From: Psychrobacillus sp044762855
GTDB lineage: Bacteria; Bacillota; Bacilli; Bacillales_A; Planococcaceae
Length of the DNA: 64,000 bases
Assembly (NCBI RefSeq): GCF_044762855.1
Contig: NZ_JBIWFB010000001.1
Location: 310,001-374,000, forward strand
Reading direction: 5' to 3'
Positions 34,506 through 42,861 of this stretch are shown here, in pieces. Each line of letters opens with the position of its first letter. The first letter of the stretch is position 1. A model generated the notes under the pieces. That model did not search any database, was not told the origin of the DNA, and saw nothing but the letters and a program-made list of their open reading frames with translations. The position numbers were made by a program, and so were the translations under genes.

Positions 34506-35568
34506 TCATGGGGCGAATGCCCATCACGTATATGAGCGACTAGGGATAAACATGCCGGAAACGGTAATTGATTTTAGTGAAAATGTAAACCCGCTAGGTC
34601 CACCAGCATTTGTAAATGAAAGATGGTCGACCTATGCCGAGTTAATCACCAAATACCCAGATCCTAATGGTGAACCTTTTCGATCAGCAGCTGCAAATTA
34701 TCATCATGTATCAGTAAATAACATCATTGTTGGAAACGGAGCGGCAGAACTCTTTGCTGTCCTTGCCAAACGATACGAGAACAAACGCGCAGTACTCATT
34801 CATCCTACTTTTTCTGAATACGAAGCGACATTAGCTCCTTACAATGTAAGAATAAGTGAGATTACTGCTGTCCAAGCAGTGCCTTTAGACGAAATATTCG
34901 ATGCCGTAGAGTTTGCAGAAGTAATTTATATTTGTAGACCAAATAATCCGACTGGCTATTTAATTCCTTTAGAAACAATTAAGCAAATAGCGGAATATGC
35001 GAAAAGATATAAATGTGAAGTGATTTTAGACGAAGCATTTCTAGATTTTATCGATGAAAAAGAATCTTTTATCCCATATTTAGAAGATTTTCCAAACGTA
35101 ATCGTCGTACGCTCGATGACGAAAATGTATGCGATTCCAGGTTTGCGACTTGGCTATGCAGTTGGAAGCAAAGTCTTCATAAAGGATATTCGTTCCCGAA
35201 TGCCTCACTGGAATAGCAATGCACTTGCTGTGACGATTGGTGCTGATTGTTTGAAGGAAGAATCTTACCGTATGCAAGCAATTGCTTATGCAAGGGAAAT
35301 ACGTGAGGGATTTACCGATTTCCTAGAAAAGTGGAACTGTGTCGTACTACCATCTTCCACGAACTTTATTTGTTTCCAACTGTCAGATGCCAAACAATCA
35401 AAAGCATTCTTCGAGCATTTATTAGCAAAAGGATGCGTCCTTCGTCATACAGAAAACTTTAAAGGTTTGGACGGAAAATGGTTTCGTGTTGGCATGAAAG
35501 AAAAGGCTCAAATGGAGTATTTGCAAAAGGAGATGACCGGATGGTTCGAGGCAAACTTGTCTTTATAA
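34492..35568 (+). CDS. cobD: L-threonine-O-3-phosphate decarboxylase CobD
   Basis: PLP enzyme of the histidinol-phosphate aminotransferase fold that makes (R)-1-amino-2-propanol phosphate for CbiB. About 358 residues; N-terminal NHGANAHHVYERLG and DFSENVNPLGPP, PLP lysine in VVRSMTKMYAIPGLRLGY. Start ATG 34492 with GGAGGG, inside the end of cbiB. It overlaps cobU by 28 bases. Confidence 0.92.
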   Translation: MALPNHGANAHHVYERLGINMPETVIDFSENVNPLGPPAFVNERWSTYAELITKYPDPNGEPFRSAAANYHHVSVNNIIVGNGAAELFAVLAKRYENKRAVLIHPTFSEYEATLAPYNVRISEITAVQAVPLDEIFDAVEFAEVIYICRPNNPTGYLIPLETIKQIAEYAKRYKCEVILDEAFLDFIDEKESFIPYLEDFPNVIVVRSMTKMYAIPGLRLGYAVGSKVFIKDIRSRMPHWNSNALAVTIGADCLKEESYRMQAIAYAREIREGFTDFLEKWNCVVLPSSTNFICFQLSDAKQSKAFFEHLLAKGCVLRHTENFKGLDGKWFRVGMKEKAQMEYLQKEMTGWFEANLSL

Positions 35569-36071
35569 CAGGTGGTGTGCGAAGTGGGAAAAGTAGCTTT
35601 GCAGAAACATATGTTATGAATGAGCAAGCAAAACGAAATGTGTATGTCGCTTCCGGCATTGCAGTGGACGATGAAATGAGGGAGCGTATTAACAGGCATC
35701 AGATCGACCGTGAAAATTATACCGTCGATTGGGTGACGATCGAGCAGCCACGTCACTTTGAACAGGTTGTCCCGCAAATAAATGCAGGGGACGCCATCCT
35801 TTGGGATTGTGTCACGACTTGGCTTGCAAATGAGCTGTACGAAGGTCAAATGGAAGAAGTTGAAAAGCAATTATTTATGGCAATCGATCAGTTGTTAGAA
35901 AAAGCAAAAGTGCTCGTTATTGTTTCAAATGAAGTACTGGATGAAGCCTTATCCAAATATGAATATACCAGTCTATATCAACAGTGGATTGGGCGGCTCC
36001 ACCAAAAGCTTGTAGCAAAAGCAGATCATGCCTTCGAAATGGAATACGGTGTGAGCCATCAGTGGAAATGA
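35541..36071 (+). CDS. cobU: Adenosylcobinamide kinase / guanylyltransferase CobU
   Basis: Phosphorylates and guanylylates adenosylcobinamide in nucleotide-loop assembly. It is 176 residues with P-loop GGVRSGKSS at the N-terminus, VYVASG, a DRENYTVDWVTIEQP segment, and WDCVTTWLANEL. Start ATG 35541 with AAAGGAG. A second, shorter CobU-like gene is at 38172. Confidence 0.9.
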   Translation: MVRGKLVFITGGVRSGKSSFAETYVMNEQAKRNVYVASGIAVDDEMRERINRHQIDRENYTVDWVTIEQPRHFEQVVPQINAGDAILWDCVTTWLANELYEGQMEEVEKQLFMAIDQLLEKAKVLVIVSNEVLDEALSKYEYTSLYQQWIGRLHQKLVAKADHAFEMEYGVSHQWK

Positions 36072-36080
36072 GGGATATAG

Positions 36081-36905
36081 ATGAAAGGCTTAATGGTGCA
36101 AGGTACTGCTTCTAGCGTAGGGAAAAGTTTAGTTTGTACAGCGATTTGTCGACTTCTTGCAAATGAAGGGAAGCAAGTGGCGCCATTCAAATCCCAAAAT
36201 ATGTCGTCTTTAAGCTTACATACAGAAGATGGTTTAGAAATAAGTGTCTCCCAATCTTTGCAAGCAAGAGCAGCTAAAACCCCTTACAAAGCAGAAATGA
36301 ACCCCATATTATTAAAACCGGTCGGAAATATGGAATCAGACATTATTATCCTTGGAAAAAAGCTAAGCAAAATGAATGGAATGCATTACCGAGAACAGTT
36401 TTTTGAGGAAGGTCAAAAGCTTATCGGTAACAGCTTAAGGCAACTTGCTTCATCGTTCGATTATTTAATATTAGAAGGTGCCGGTAGTCCTGTAGAAGTA
36501 AATTTACGAGACAGAGAATTAGTAAATATGCGCGTTGCAGACCTAGCGGATGTTCCGGTTATTTTGGTCGCAAATATCGAATATGGCGGAGTGTTTGCAT
36601 CTATTGTTGGCACGCTTGCATTATTACCAGAGGCGCAAAGAGCTCGAGTCCAAGGAATTATTATTAATAAGTTTCGGGGAGACATCTCTTTATTTCAAGA
36701 GGGAATCGATTTTATCGAATCATACACTGGAATAGATGTAATAGGAGTTGTTCCTTATTTTGCGAACGAATTAGAGGAAGAAGACGGCGAAGCGAAAAAT
36801 GAGCAAAACGCGTCGGATGAAGAGATAGAAGATTGGGCGAACCATTTTAAAAAGCATGTCAAATGGGGTAAAATCATCTCTATTTTAAACGGGGTGAAGC
36901 AGTGA
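36081..36905 (+). CDS. Cobyric acid synthase-like protein lacking the glutamine amidotransferase domain
   Basis: A 274-residue protein matching only the N-terminal ATP-dependent (dethiobiotin-synthetase-like) half of CobQ/CbiP: MVQGTASSVGKS, PFKSQNMS, MNPILLKP, LEGAGSPVEVNL, VANIEYGGVFASIVGTL. Full CobQ is about 500 residues with a C-terminal class I amidotransferase carrying a catalytic Cys, absent here. After VIGVVPYF comes an acidic linker, then WANHFKKHVKWGKIISIL, which resembles the very C-terminal tail of full-length CobQ. No frameshift is visible; GTG of cobS overlaps the stop. Possibly an in-frame internal deletion. Confidence 0.8.
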   Translation: MKGLMVQGTASSVGKSLVCTAICRLLANEGKQVAPFKSQNMSSLSLHTEDGLEISVSQSLQARAAKTPYKAEMNPILLKPVGNMESDIIILGKKLSKMNGMHYREQFFEEGQKLIGNSLRQLASSFDYLILEGAGSPVEVNLRDRELVNMRVADLADVPVILVANIEYGGVFASIVGTLALLPEAQRARVQGIIINKFRGDISLFQEGIDFIESYTGIDVIGVVPYFANELEEEDGEAKNEQNASDEEIEDWANHFKKHVKWGKIISILNGVKQ

Positions 36906-37651
36906 AAAGCTTATTATTAGCGCTTCAATTTTTCACGATTATTCCTGTACATAAAAATTTACCGATGGAAAGACGTTCAATTACTGGAATGTATAGTATT
37001 TTTCCTTTTGTTGGTGTTGTTATTGGAGCAATCGCTTGTCTAATACTTTACTTTGAATGGAGTCCACTCATGTCTGGGTTTAGCATTGTATTACTTGGCA
37101 TTTTACTCTCTGGTGGGCTACATATGGACGGGTTTATCGATACGTCGGATGCTTTTTTTTCGTATAAGGATCAATCAAAGCGATTCGAAATATTAGATGA
37201 TCCTCGAGTTGGAGCATTTGGCGTAATGGCTGTTGTTTTATTAGTCATTGGGAAAATAATTATTGTATCAGAAGTGCTTGCTGCGTCGTCGTTTCATTGG
37301 ATTTTTATTTTGCTTATTCCTTATTTTTCAAGAGTAATACTCATAACCTTATTTTCTTTGACAAGCAGTGCAAAAACGAGTGGGCTTGCTTATTTTTTCA
37401 AGCAAAAAATGAATGGGAATGTTGTCCTGATTGTGGCTGCCTGTCACTTTTTTATTGGTGTGGCTGCAGTAGGGTGGCTGACGGATTGGTTCATTGCTGT
37501 TACATTTGCGGTCGTGTTAGTTGTGTTTCTTTGTTTATTCCGAAGTTGGATTTTAAGGAATTTTGGCGGGGTTACTGGTGATTTACTTGGAGCGAGTGTG
37601 GAAGTTTCGGAGGTGGTATTCTGGCTAACCCTTTTACTATTACTCTCGTAA
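36902..37651 (+). CDS. cobS: Adenosylcobinamide-GDP ribazoletransferase (cobalamin synthase) CobS
   Basis: Integral membrane enzyme that attaches alpha-ribazole (phosphate) to AdoCbi-GDP. It is 249 residues with multiple membrane helices and the acidic motif GGLHMDGFIDTSDAFFS, DDPRVGAFGVMA, and GVTGDLLGASVEVSEV. GTG start overlaps the upstream stop by four bases. Confidence 0.93.
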   Translation: MKSLLLALQFFTIIPVHKNLPMERRSITGMYSIFPFVGVVIGAIACLILYFEWSPLMSGFSIVLLGILLSGGLHMDGFIDTSDAFFSYKDQSKRFEILDDPRVGAFGVMAVVLLVIGKIIIVSEVLAASSFHWIFILLIPYFSRVILITLFSLTSSAKTSGLAYFFKQKMNGNVVLIVAACHFFIGVAAVGWLTDWFIAVTFAVVLVVFLCLFRSWILRNFGGVTGDLLGASVEVSEVVFWLTLLLLLS

Positions 37652-38220
37652 GGCATTTACCAACACAAGGCAATCTAGACAAAAAGTATATCGGCTGGAC
37701 AGATGAACCGATCATCGGTGGGGTGCAAATAAAACAACAATCCTTACCTGTCAAGCAAGTAATCGGCAGCGATTTAATGCGTTGCAAACAAACAGCAGAG
37801 AAGATTTATAGTGGAGTTCCTTATACGGCAATTGCGAATTTTAGGGAATGCTCCTTTGGTGATTGGGAACAAAAAACATATAATGAATTAAAAGAAGATG
37901 CCTTCTATAGAAAATGGCTCGACAAACCGAGGGAAGTTACACCTCCAAACGGAGAATCACTGGAACAAATGGAAGCGCGAGTGCTGCAAGCATTTTATGA
38001 GACCGTGGACACAGTAGAGCAGCCAGTAATTATTACGCATGGAGGTCCTATTCGCGTTTTATTGACAAAGTTTGCGAATGCCGAAAAAGGTTTTTGGGAT
38101 TGGCAAGTGCCACATGGTTGTCGTTACGAGTTACAATGGATGGAGAAAAAAGACGTACTGGAGGGAAAGCGATGCACGTCATTTTCGGTGGAGCATTTAA
38201 TGGAAAACGAGCGTATGTAG
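37621..38220 (+). CDS. cobC: Alpha-ribazole phosphatase (CobC-like), non-canonical start
   Basis: Histidine phosphatase that dephosphorylates alpha-ribazole-5'-phosphate or AdoCbl-5'-phosphate. RHG-type motif TLVRHLPTQGN starts nine residues from the proposed N-terminus; GWTDEPI, ECSFGDWE and ITHGGPIRVLL follow. No ATG, GTG or TTG exists in frame between the stop at 37579 and the catalytic motif. A strong GGAGGTGG at 37609-37616 points to the CTG at 37621 (or ATT at 37618) as start. The first in-frame GTG, 37723, would remove the active-site motif. It overlaps cobS by 31 bases. Confidence 0.82.
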   Translation: MANPFTITLVRHLPTQGNLDKKYIGWTDEPIIGGVQIKQQSLPVKQVIGSDLMRCKQTAEKIYSGVPYTAIANFRECSFGDWEQKTYNELKEDAFYRKWLDKPREVTPPNGESLEQMEARVLQAFYETVDTVEQPVIITHGGPIRVLLTKFANAEKGFWDWQVPHGCRYELQWMEKKDVLEGKRCTSFSVEHLMENERM

Positions 38221-38561
38221 AAGAAAGGGTTCAGGGACAAAACGTGCAATGGTTAAATGCCCAGGAGGATATTCCAGTACGATTGTCAAATACAGAAGTA
38301 GTCGTTGTTTTTGGGGTAGAGCATTTGCTAGAAAAAAAGCTGGAAGAATGGCTCGAACATTTGGAGCGATGGAACGAAGAAGTTGAAGTTGTTATCATCG
38401 CAACAGAAATTGGTCGCGGCATTGTACCGATGGAAGCAAGCATGCGCAAACTAAGAGATGACGTCGGACGATTTTATCAACGACTGTTTACAAAGGCGGA
38501 AAGTGTGACACGAATTTGGTATGGGATTGCACAAACAATAAAGGGAGATGTGTGGAGATGA
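38172..38561 (+). CDS. Short CobU-like protein
   Basis: A 129-residue relative of adenosylcobinamide kinase/guanylyltransferase. The P-loop position reads GGAFNGKR, with Arg instead of Ser/Thr. The conserved C-terminal pattern IIATEIGRGIVPMEASMRKLRDDVGRFYQRL is retained. The middle guanylyl-acceptor region is shortened compared with the 176-residue CobU encoded upstream. ATG 38172 with GGAGGG; overlaps cobC by 49 bases. Activity unknown; it may be a specialised or inactive paralogue. Confidence 0.75.
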   Translation: MHVIFGGAFNGKRAYVEERVQGQNVQWLNAQEDIPVRLSNTEVVVVFGVEHLLEKKLEEWLEHLERWNEEVEVVIIATEIGRGIVPMEASMRKLRDDVGRFYQRLFTKAESVTRIWYGIAQTIKGDVWR

Positions 38562-39148
38562 AAATTTATACAAAAACAGGCGATAAAGGGAAAACTGGAT
38601 TAATTGGAGGAAGAACAGACAAAGATAACGTACGTGTGGAGGCATACGGTACAATTGATGAGTTAAATTCATTTATTGGAAAAGCTGTAACAGAACTAGA
38701 CCCAGCTATTTTTGCAGATATATTAGAGGACTTAGAAACGATTCAACATGAACTATTCGATTGTGGGGGAGATTTAGCAAATGTATCCAATCGCCGCGTC
38801 TACAAAATGACAGATGAACCGATCGAAGCAATGGAAAAACGAATTGATGTGCTAGTGGAAGAAGGGCCAGTGTTAGAACGATTCATCCTACCAGGTGGGA
38901 CACCAGCTGCTGCAACACTTCATATCGCACGAACTATTACAAGACGTGCGGAGCGCCAAGTGGTTACATTAATAAAAACAGAAGAGGATGTTCCAGCGGT
39001 AGTGCAACGCTATTTGAACCGTTTATCTGATTATTTATTTGCAGCGGCAAGAGCAGTTAATGCACGTATGAAAGTGTCGGATGTAGAATACGTACGTAGT
39101 GCAAAAGTATTCAAGAATGTAGGAAGTGAGAAAAAAGAGGGGGAGTAA
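38558..39148 (+). CDS. pduO: PduO-type corrinoid adenosyltransferase
   Basis: Transfers adenosyl from ATP to cob(I)alamin or corrinoid, producing the cofactor form used by IcmF in this window. It is 196 residues with N-terminal YTKTGDKGKTGLIGG, VEAYGTIDELNSFIG and the ATP-contacting RTITRRAERQV. ATGA overlap with the upstream stop. B. subtilis YvqK is the counterpart in a btu operon. Confidence 0.93.
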   Translation: MKIYTKTGDKGKTGLIGGRTDKDNVRVEAYGTIDELNSFIGKAVTELDPAIFADILEDLETIQHELFDCGGDLANVSNRRVYKMTDEPIEAMEKRIDVLVEEGPVLERFILPGGTPAAATLHIARTITRRAERQVVTLIKTEEDVPAVVQRYLNRLSDYLFAAARAVNARMKVSDVEYVRSAKVFKNVGSEKKEGE

Positions 39149-39153
39149 GGAAA

Positions 39154-39636
39154 TTGAAGCTACGTTTACTTACACTTGCAGCAATGTTCGCGGCTCTTTC
39201 TGCAATAGGGGCATTCGTTAAAATTCCAGTTGGGATAGGGAGTGCGGCACTTGATACAGTGCCGGCACTTATATCTGCTGCATTTTTGCCACCAGTTTAC
39301 GCGGGTGCCGCATCTTTAATCGGTCACTTATCTTCCTCTTTATATGCGGGGTTTCCTTTTGGACCACTGCATATAATTATCGCTGTTGAAATGTTTTTGA
39401 TTTTATTTGTGTTCACGAAGTTACATCAAGCGGGACGAAATGTGTTGAAATGGGTGTTTTTCATCTTTGCGAATAGCATACTTGCAACACTACCTTTTTA
39501 TTGGATCATATCGCCCGCATTTTTTGCAACTGCATTACCAGGAATTACAATTGCGACCGTTTTGAACGCTGGTATCGCGATGGTGGTTGGGCCAGTCATG
39601 GAGCGGATAATGGAAAGAGTGAAAACGCATGCGTAA
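39154..39636 (+). CDS. cblT: ECF transporter S component, probably alpha-ribazole transporter CblT
   Basis: A 160-residue membrane protein with about five or six helices and the S-component pattern near the N-terminus (LLTLAAMFAALSAIGAFVKIPVG). Position after pduO and before a CblS-like gene in a B12 operon lacking cobT favours alpha-ribazole as substrate. A different corrinoid precursor is possible. TTG start; overlaps the next gene by eight bases. Confidence 0.75.
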   Translation: MKLRLLTLAAMFAALSAIGAFVKIPVGIGSAALDTVPALISAAFLPPVYAGAASLIGHLSSSLYAGFPFGPLHIIIAVEMFLILFVFTKLHQAGRNVLKWVFFIFANSILATLPFYWIISPAFFATALPGITIATVLNAGIAMVVGPVMERIMERVKTHA

Positions 39637-40291
39637 TGCGGTTTTATTGCCAAATGGTCTTGTATTAACAACCGATAACTCAGCTGCAATCGGTGAGAAA
39701 GAGGCAGATATTGTCCAAGTTCCAGATGAAGTCGTTGCTTATTTTGCAGGTAGAGTTGCACTCATGGAGCAGTGGGCGGCTGGTGCATATCCAGTTTCAA
39801 TCGTACTACATAATTTTTCTGGCAATAAAAGCTGGGATAAGTATATAGAGGGTATGGAGAAATTATTTAGAGAAATTGATCAGCCCTGTCCAGAGCTTAC
39901 TGGCAGCACAGAATCCAACATGGAAACGTTGCAATCGGCAATGGCTGTAACAATGATCGGCACTAAACAAATCACGAACGCCGAAAATTATAGGTGGTAT
40001 GTGTACGGGAAGCCATGCGTTGGCAAAGAAGTAATGACAGTGTCTGAGAAAATCGCAAATATGAAAAAGATTTGGGACGGTCTAAACAATGGGATCGTTA
40101 AGCGCGTTTGGCCAGTTGGTTCGTCTGGTATTACAGGGGAATGCAAACGACTTGGTTTGTCTTGCCAATTGAAAGAATGGGACACAGAGAAATCGGCTGG
40201 TCCAGCAACTTCTGTGCTACTTGGAATAGCAAATGATCGAGTAGAGGAAGCAAAACTGCATTTTGGACAGTATTTGGAAGAAATAAGTTGA
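39629..40291 (+). CDS. cblS: Probable alpha-ribazole kinase CblS
   Basis: A 220-residue soluble protein. CblS phosphorylates alpha-ribazole to the 5'-phosphate in Gram-positive B12 scavengers that lack CobT. I assign it mainly on pairing with the CblT-like S component and the absence of cobT; sequence recognition is moderate (VKRVWPVGSSGITGECKRLGL and SAGPATSVLLGIAN resemble a nucleotide-binding region). It is the last gene of the operon. Confidence 0.62.
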   Translation: MRNAVLLPNGLVLTTDNSAAIGEKEADIVQVPDEVVAYFAGRVALMEQWAAGAYPVSIVLHNFSGNKSWDKYIEGMEKLFREIDQPCPELTGSTESNMETLQSAMAVTMIGTKQITNAENYRWYVYGKPCVGKEVMTVSEKIANMKKIWDGLNNGIVKRVWPVGSSGITGECKRLGLSCQLKEWDTEKSAGPATSVLLGIANDRVEEAKLHFGQYLEEIS

Positions 40292-40294
40292 TTG

Positions 40295-40331
40295 AAGAGG
40301 GCGATCTCACTTAGAGGTGGTCCTCTTTTTG
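40295..40331 (+). terminator. Terminator of the cobalamin operon
   Basis: AAGAGG (40295-40300) / CCTCTT (40322-40327) with partial inner pairing and T5. Confidence 0.65.
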
Positions 40332-40332
40332 G

Positions 40333-40436
40333 GCTTTAGTTGCTTTTGTTGTTAAATTGGTTGCTTTCACACAAATCTGCTTGCTTATCAAGAGAAAACG
40401 GTTGCTTTCGTGGCTAGGTTGGTTTCCCTTAGCCGT
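40333..40436 (-). repeat. Degenerate array of short GTTGCTTT-type units
   Basis: Four to five units beginning (A/T)GGTTGCTTTC or AGTTGCTTTT occur at spacing of about 17-23 bases (TTTAGTTGCTTTT, TTGGTTGCTTTC, CTTGCTTATC, CGGTTGCTTTCG, GGTTGGTTTCC), written as on the plus strand. A similar array in reverse orientation is at 57848-57975. Confidence 0.5.
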
Positions 40437-40823
40437 ATTACAACAAATTATAGAAAATAATTCCAAATTAAAGGCCTAACAAATCTCCATACTTTTGAAT
40501 AAAAAGAAAATTCAAAAATATTTTAATATATTACAATATAATTTTTCGGATAATACACATCCTTCATTTTTTAGAAAAGCCGATAAAATAACACCTTTCC
40601 TAATTTCGTTGCATTAATGCAACAAATAAAACTTTCCTAATATCATATACATAAACTTTTGCCGCAAACAAAGCGTAGATGATGCCCCAAGTGAAATTGA
40701 TACCTAAAATTCTTTGTGCTACTGTTGTTGTAACACGACAATTGACATAATAATAAAAATATTTAATATACATATAACTAAAAATATGTTGCAAAACTGC
40801 AACAGTTGAAAGTAGGTGTAAAA
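40437..40823 (+). promoter_or_regulatory. Control region of the catabolic operon
   Basis: No gene is supported here. A SigA-type promoter has TTGACA (40742-40747), a 16-base spacer and TAATAT (40764-40769). Three inverted repeats flank or overlap it: GTTGCATTAATGCAAC (40608-40623, perfect), TTGTTGT-AAC-ACGACAA (40726-40742, one mismatch, abutting the -35), and TGTTGCA-AAAC-TGCAACA (40787-40804, perfect, just before the ribosome binding site). The two perfect ones share TTGCA/TGCAA half-sites. Probably binding sites of the downstream regulator. I see nothing definite between 40437 and 40600. Confidence 0.6.
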
Positions 40824-42845
40824 ATGGAAACATCCATTTCAATCCAAACAGTTGGTGTATACAAAACTACACTGCATTCACTCCATATGGTTGTGAAAGA
40901 TTTTATGGAACAACAATATCAATACGGAATTGTTTTGAATCGACTAGGGAAAATAGAAGGTTTTTTCACGAGCACCGAGTTACTTAAACATTGCTATGAA
41001 ATAGGATTTGACTATGTAGAAGATATGGAATCATTGATGACTTTGGCAAAAGTGCTCAATAAAAAATTCGACATCGTTGACGGCGAACCAAATACTATCA
41101 TGGACATGCCGAACGAAATAGAGTTGTATATTTTACAAAAAGACAAAGAAATTGTTGGTGCTATAGACAGACAAGGCTATCTTTCATTCGTTGTGAAAAA
41201 GCAACAGTTTGAACTATACCACTTTAATACAATATTTAATGCGGTTCCTAGTGGTATTATGGCAGTCAATATTGAAGGCAATGTGACTATGATAAATCCA
41301 GCCGGAGAAAAAATTTCAGGTGTACCGAAGGAAAAAGCGATTGGTCAATTTATTACAGATATTGTGCCTCCTGAAGGTCTGTTGCAAGTATTGCAAGACG
41401 GGCAAGGACATGTGGAGAAATATAAAGTACGAAAAAGATGGTATATCTCGTACCGGGAACCTATTTTTGATGGAAAGCAACTAGTTGGTGCAGTAGGTGT
41501 TTTTGATGATATTTCAAAAATTGAGAAGTTATCATCGGAACTAGATACCGTGCGAGAACTTGTAAAGGAAAATGAGGCTTTGATGGGGAACAGCGAAAAT
41601 GGTATCGCCATTGTAGATGTATCGGGTAATATTTTGAGGAAAAATAATCAATTCCAACAGCTATATTTGTCCATAATAAATGATAAAAACCAATTGGAAA
41701 TCTTTTTTAGGACGATAAACGATGTAGTTCGGTTGAAGAAAATAAGGCACTACGAAGGAACGATAGGGCAAGGAGTAATATGTCACTTTCAATTTGAGCC
41801 TGTAGTAGAAGACGAAACTACTCAAAAAATCATTGTACGAGTAAGGAATATTACGGCTAAAAGAGTAGCTGAACAACAAATGATTCAGATGAAAAAAACG
41901 TTAAAGCATTTGCTATACATGGAGCAATCTATGGCCTATATACACCAAAGTAAAGAAATGAACGAAATAGCAAACGAAATTCAAAAAATAGCTAAAGTGA
42001 GTGCGCCAGTCCTTATTAAAGGAGATATTGGGTCAGGTCGTTCCAAGTTAGCAAAAGAAATTATGCGAAACAGCGATCGAAAAGAAGCTCTTTTTATAGA
42101 AATAGATTGCCGAGGAAAAAGCTATGCTGAATTGAAAAAGGTATTAGTAGGAGAACCACACCAGTTTTTGCGTTTATTACAAACAGTAGAAGGTGGCATT
42201 TTGTATATAAAAAATATGGATTATCTGCCTGTTACATTGCAAGATCAATTAGCAAATCTAATTATGCACCAATCAAAGGAACAGTCTGAATCAAAAGTAG
42301 ATGTTAGGTTTATAGCTTCTGTAAGTAAAGAAATAACATTTGAAGGTCCGCATGCTTTTAGTGAACGATTGTATTATTTAGTAAATGCGATGACAGTTAC
42401 CATTCCAACTTTAGAAACGAGAACAGATGATGTTAAGTTGATTGTGCACCAGTTTATAAGTCAATTACGAGAGAAATATAATCGGGAAATCATATTGACT
42501 GAAGATGCACTAGATTATATCGTTTCTACTAAATGGGAGCGTAATTTATTAGGTATTCAAGAATGTTTAGAGCAAGTTGTTGTCACTTGGCCAGAAGTAG
42601 TCCTTAATAAGGAACAATTAATGTATTACTTAAAGGATAAAGAGCAGGAATTACAAAAGGCGGTTGTGGTCAATAAAATCATTCCATTAAAACAAGCAGT
42701 GATGGAAGTGGAAAGAGAATTAATTCAACTGCTGAGTACACAACAGATTTCCTATAGAAAAATGGCGAAAATCTTAGAAGTCAATGCCTCCACTATTATC
42801 AGAAAAGTGAAAAATATAGAAAGTGATAACAAAGTTCATCAGTAA
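40824..42845 (+). CDS. PAS-containing regulator resembling a sigma-54 activator but with a degenerate AAA domain
   Basis: A 673-residue regulator. N-terminal about 125 residues resemble paired CBS modules; PAS domains lie at about 130-230 and 250-350; an AAA-like domain spans 375-600; a Fis-type HTH (SYRKMAKILEVNASTIIRKV) is at the C-terminus. The P-loop reads GDIGSGRS (400-407) with Arg replacing Lys. The Walker B position reads GGILYIKNMD rather than GGTLFLDE. The GAFTGA sigma-54 contact loop is absent. It therefore probably acts on SigA promoters without ATP hydrolysis. Start ATG 40824 with AGGTG. It is 16 bases before the catabolic genes. Confidence 0.82.
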   Translation: METSISIQTVGVYKTTLHSLHMVVKDFMEQQYQYGIVLNRLGKIEGFFTSTELLKHCYEIGFDYVEDMESLMTLAKVLNKKFDIVDGEPNTIMDMPNEIELYILQKDKEIVGAIDRQGYLSFVVKKQQFELYHFNTIFNAVPSGIMAVNIEGNVTMINPAGEKISGVPKEKAIGQFITDIVPPEGLLQVLQDGQGHVEKYKVRKRWYISYREPIFDGKQLVGAVGVFDDISKIEKLSSELDTVRELVKENEALMGNSENGIAIVDVSGNILRKNNQFQQLYLSIINDKNQLEIFFRTINDVVRLKKIRHYEGTIGQGVICHFQFEPVVEDETTQKIIVRVRNITAKRVAEQQMIQMKKTLKHLLYMEQSMAYIHQSKEMNEIANEIQKIAKVSAPVLIKGDIGSGRSKLAKEIMRNSDRKEALFIEIDCRGKSYAELKKVLVGEPHQFLRLLQTVEGGILYIKNMDYLPVTLQDQLANLIMHQSKEQSESKVDVRFIASVSKEITFEGPHAFSERLYYLVNAMTVTIPTLETRTDDVKLIVHQFISQLREKYNREIILTEDALDYIVSTKWERNLLGIQECLEQVVVTWPEVVLNKEQLMYYLKDKEQELQKAVVVNKIIPLKQAVMEVERELIQLLSTQQISYRKMAKILEVNASTIIRKVKNIESDNKVHQ

Positions 42846-42861
42846 GAATAGGAGAGATTAG

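Noticed and set aside
40437..40823. SigL (-24/-12) promoter for the regulator operon
   Set aside because: I found no TGGCAC-5-TTGC sequence there, while a good SigA-type promoter is present.
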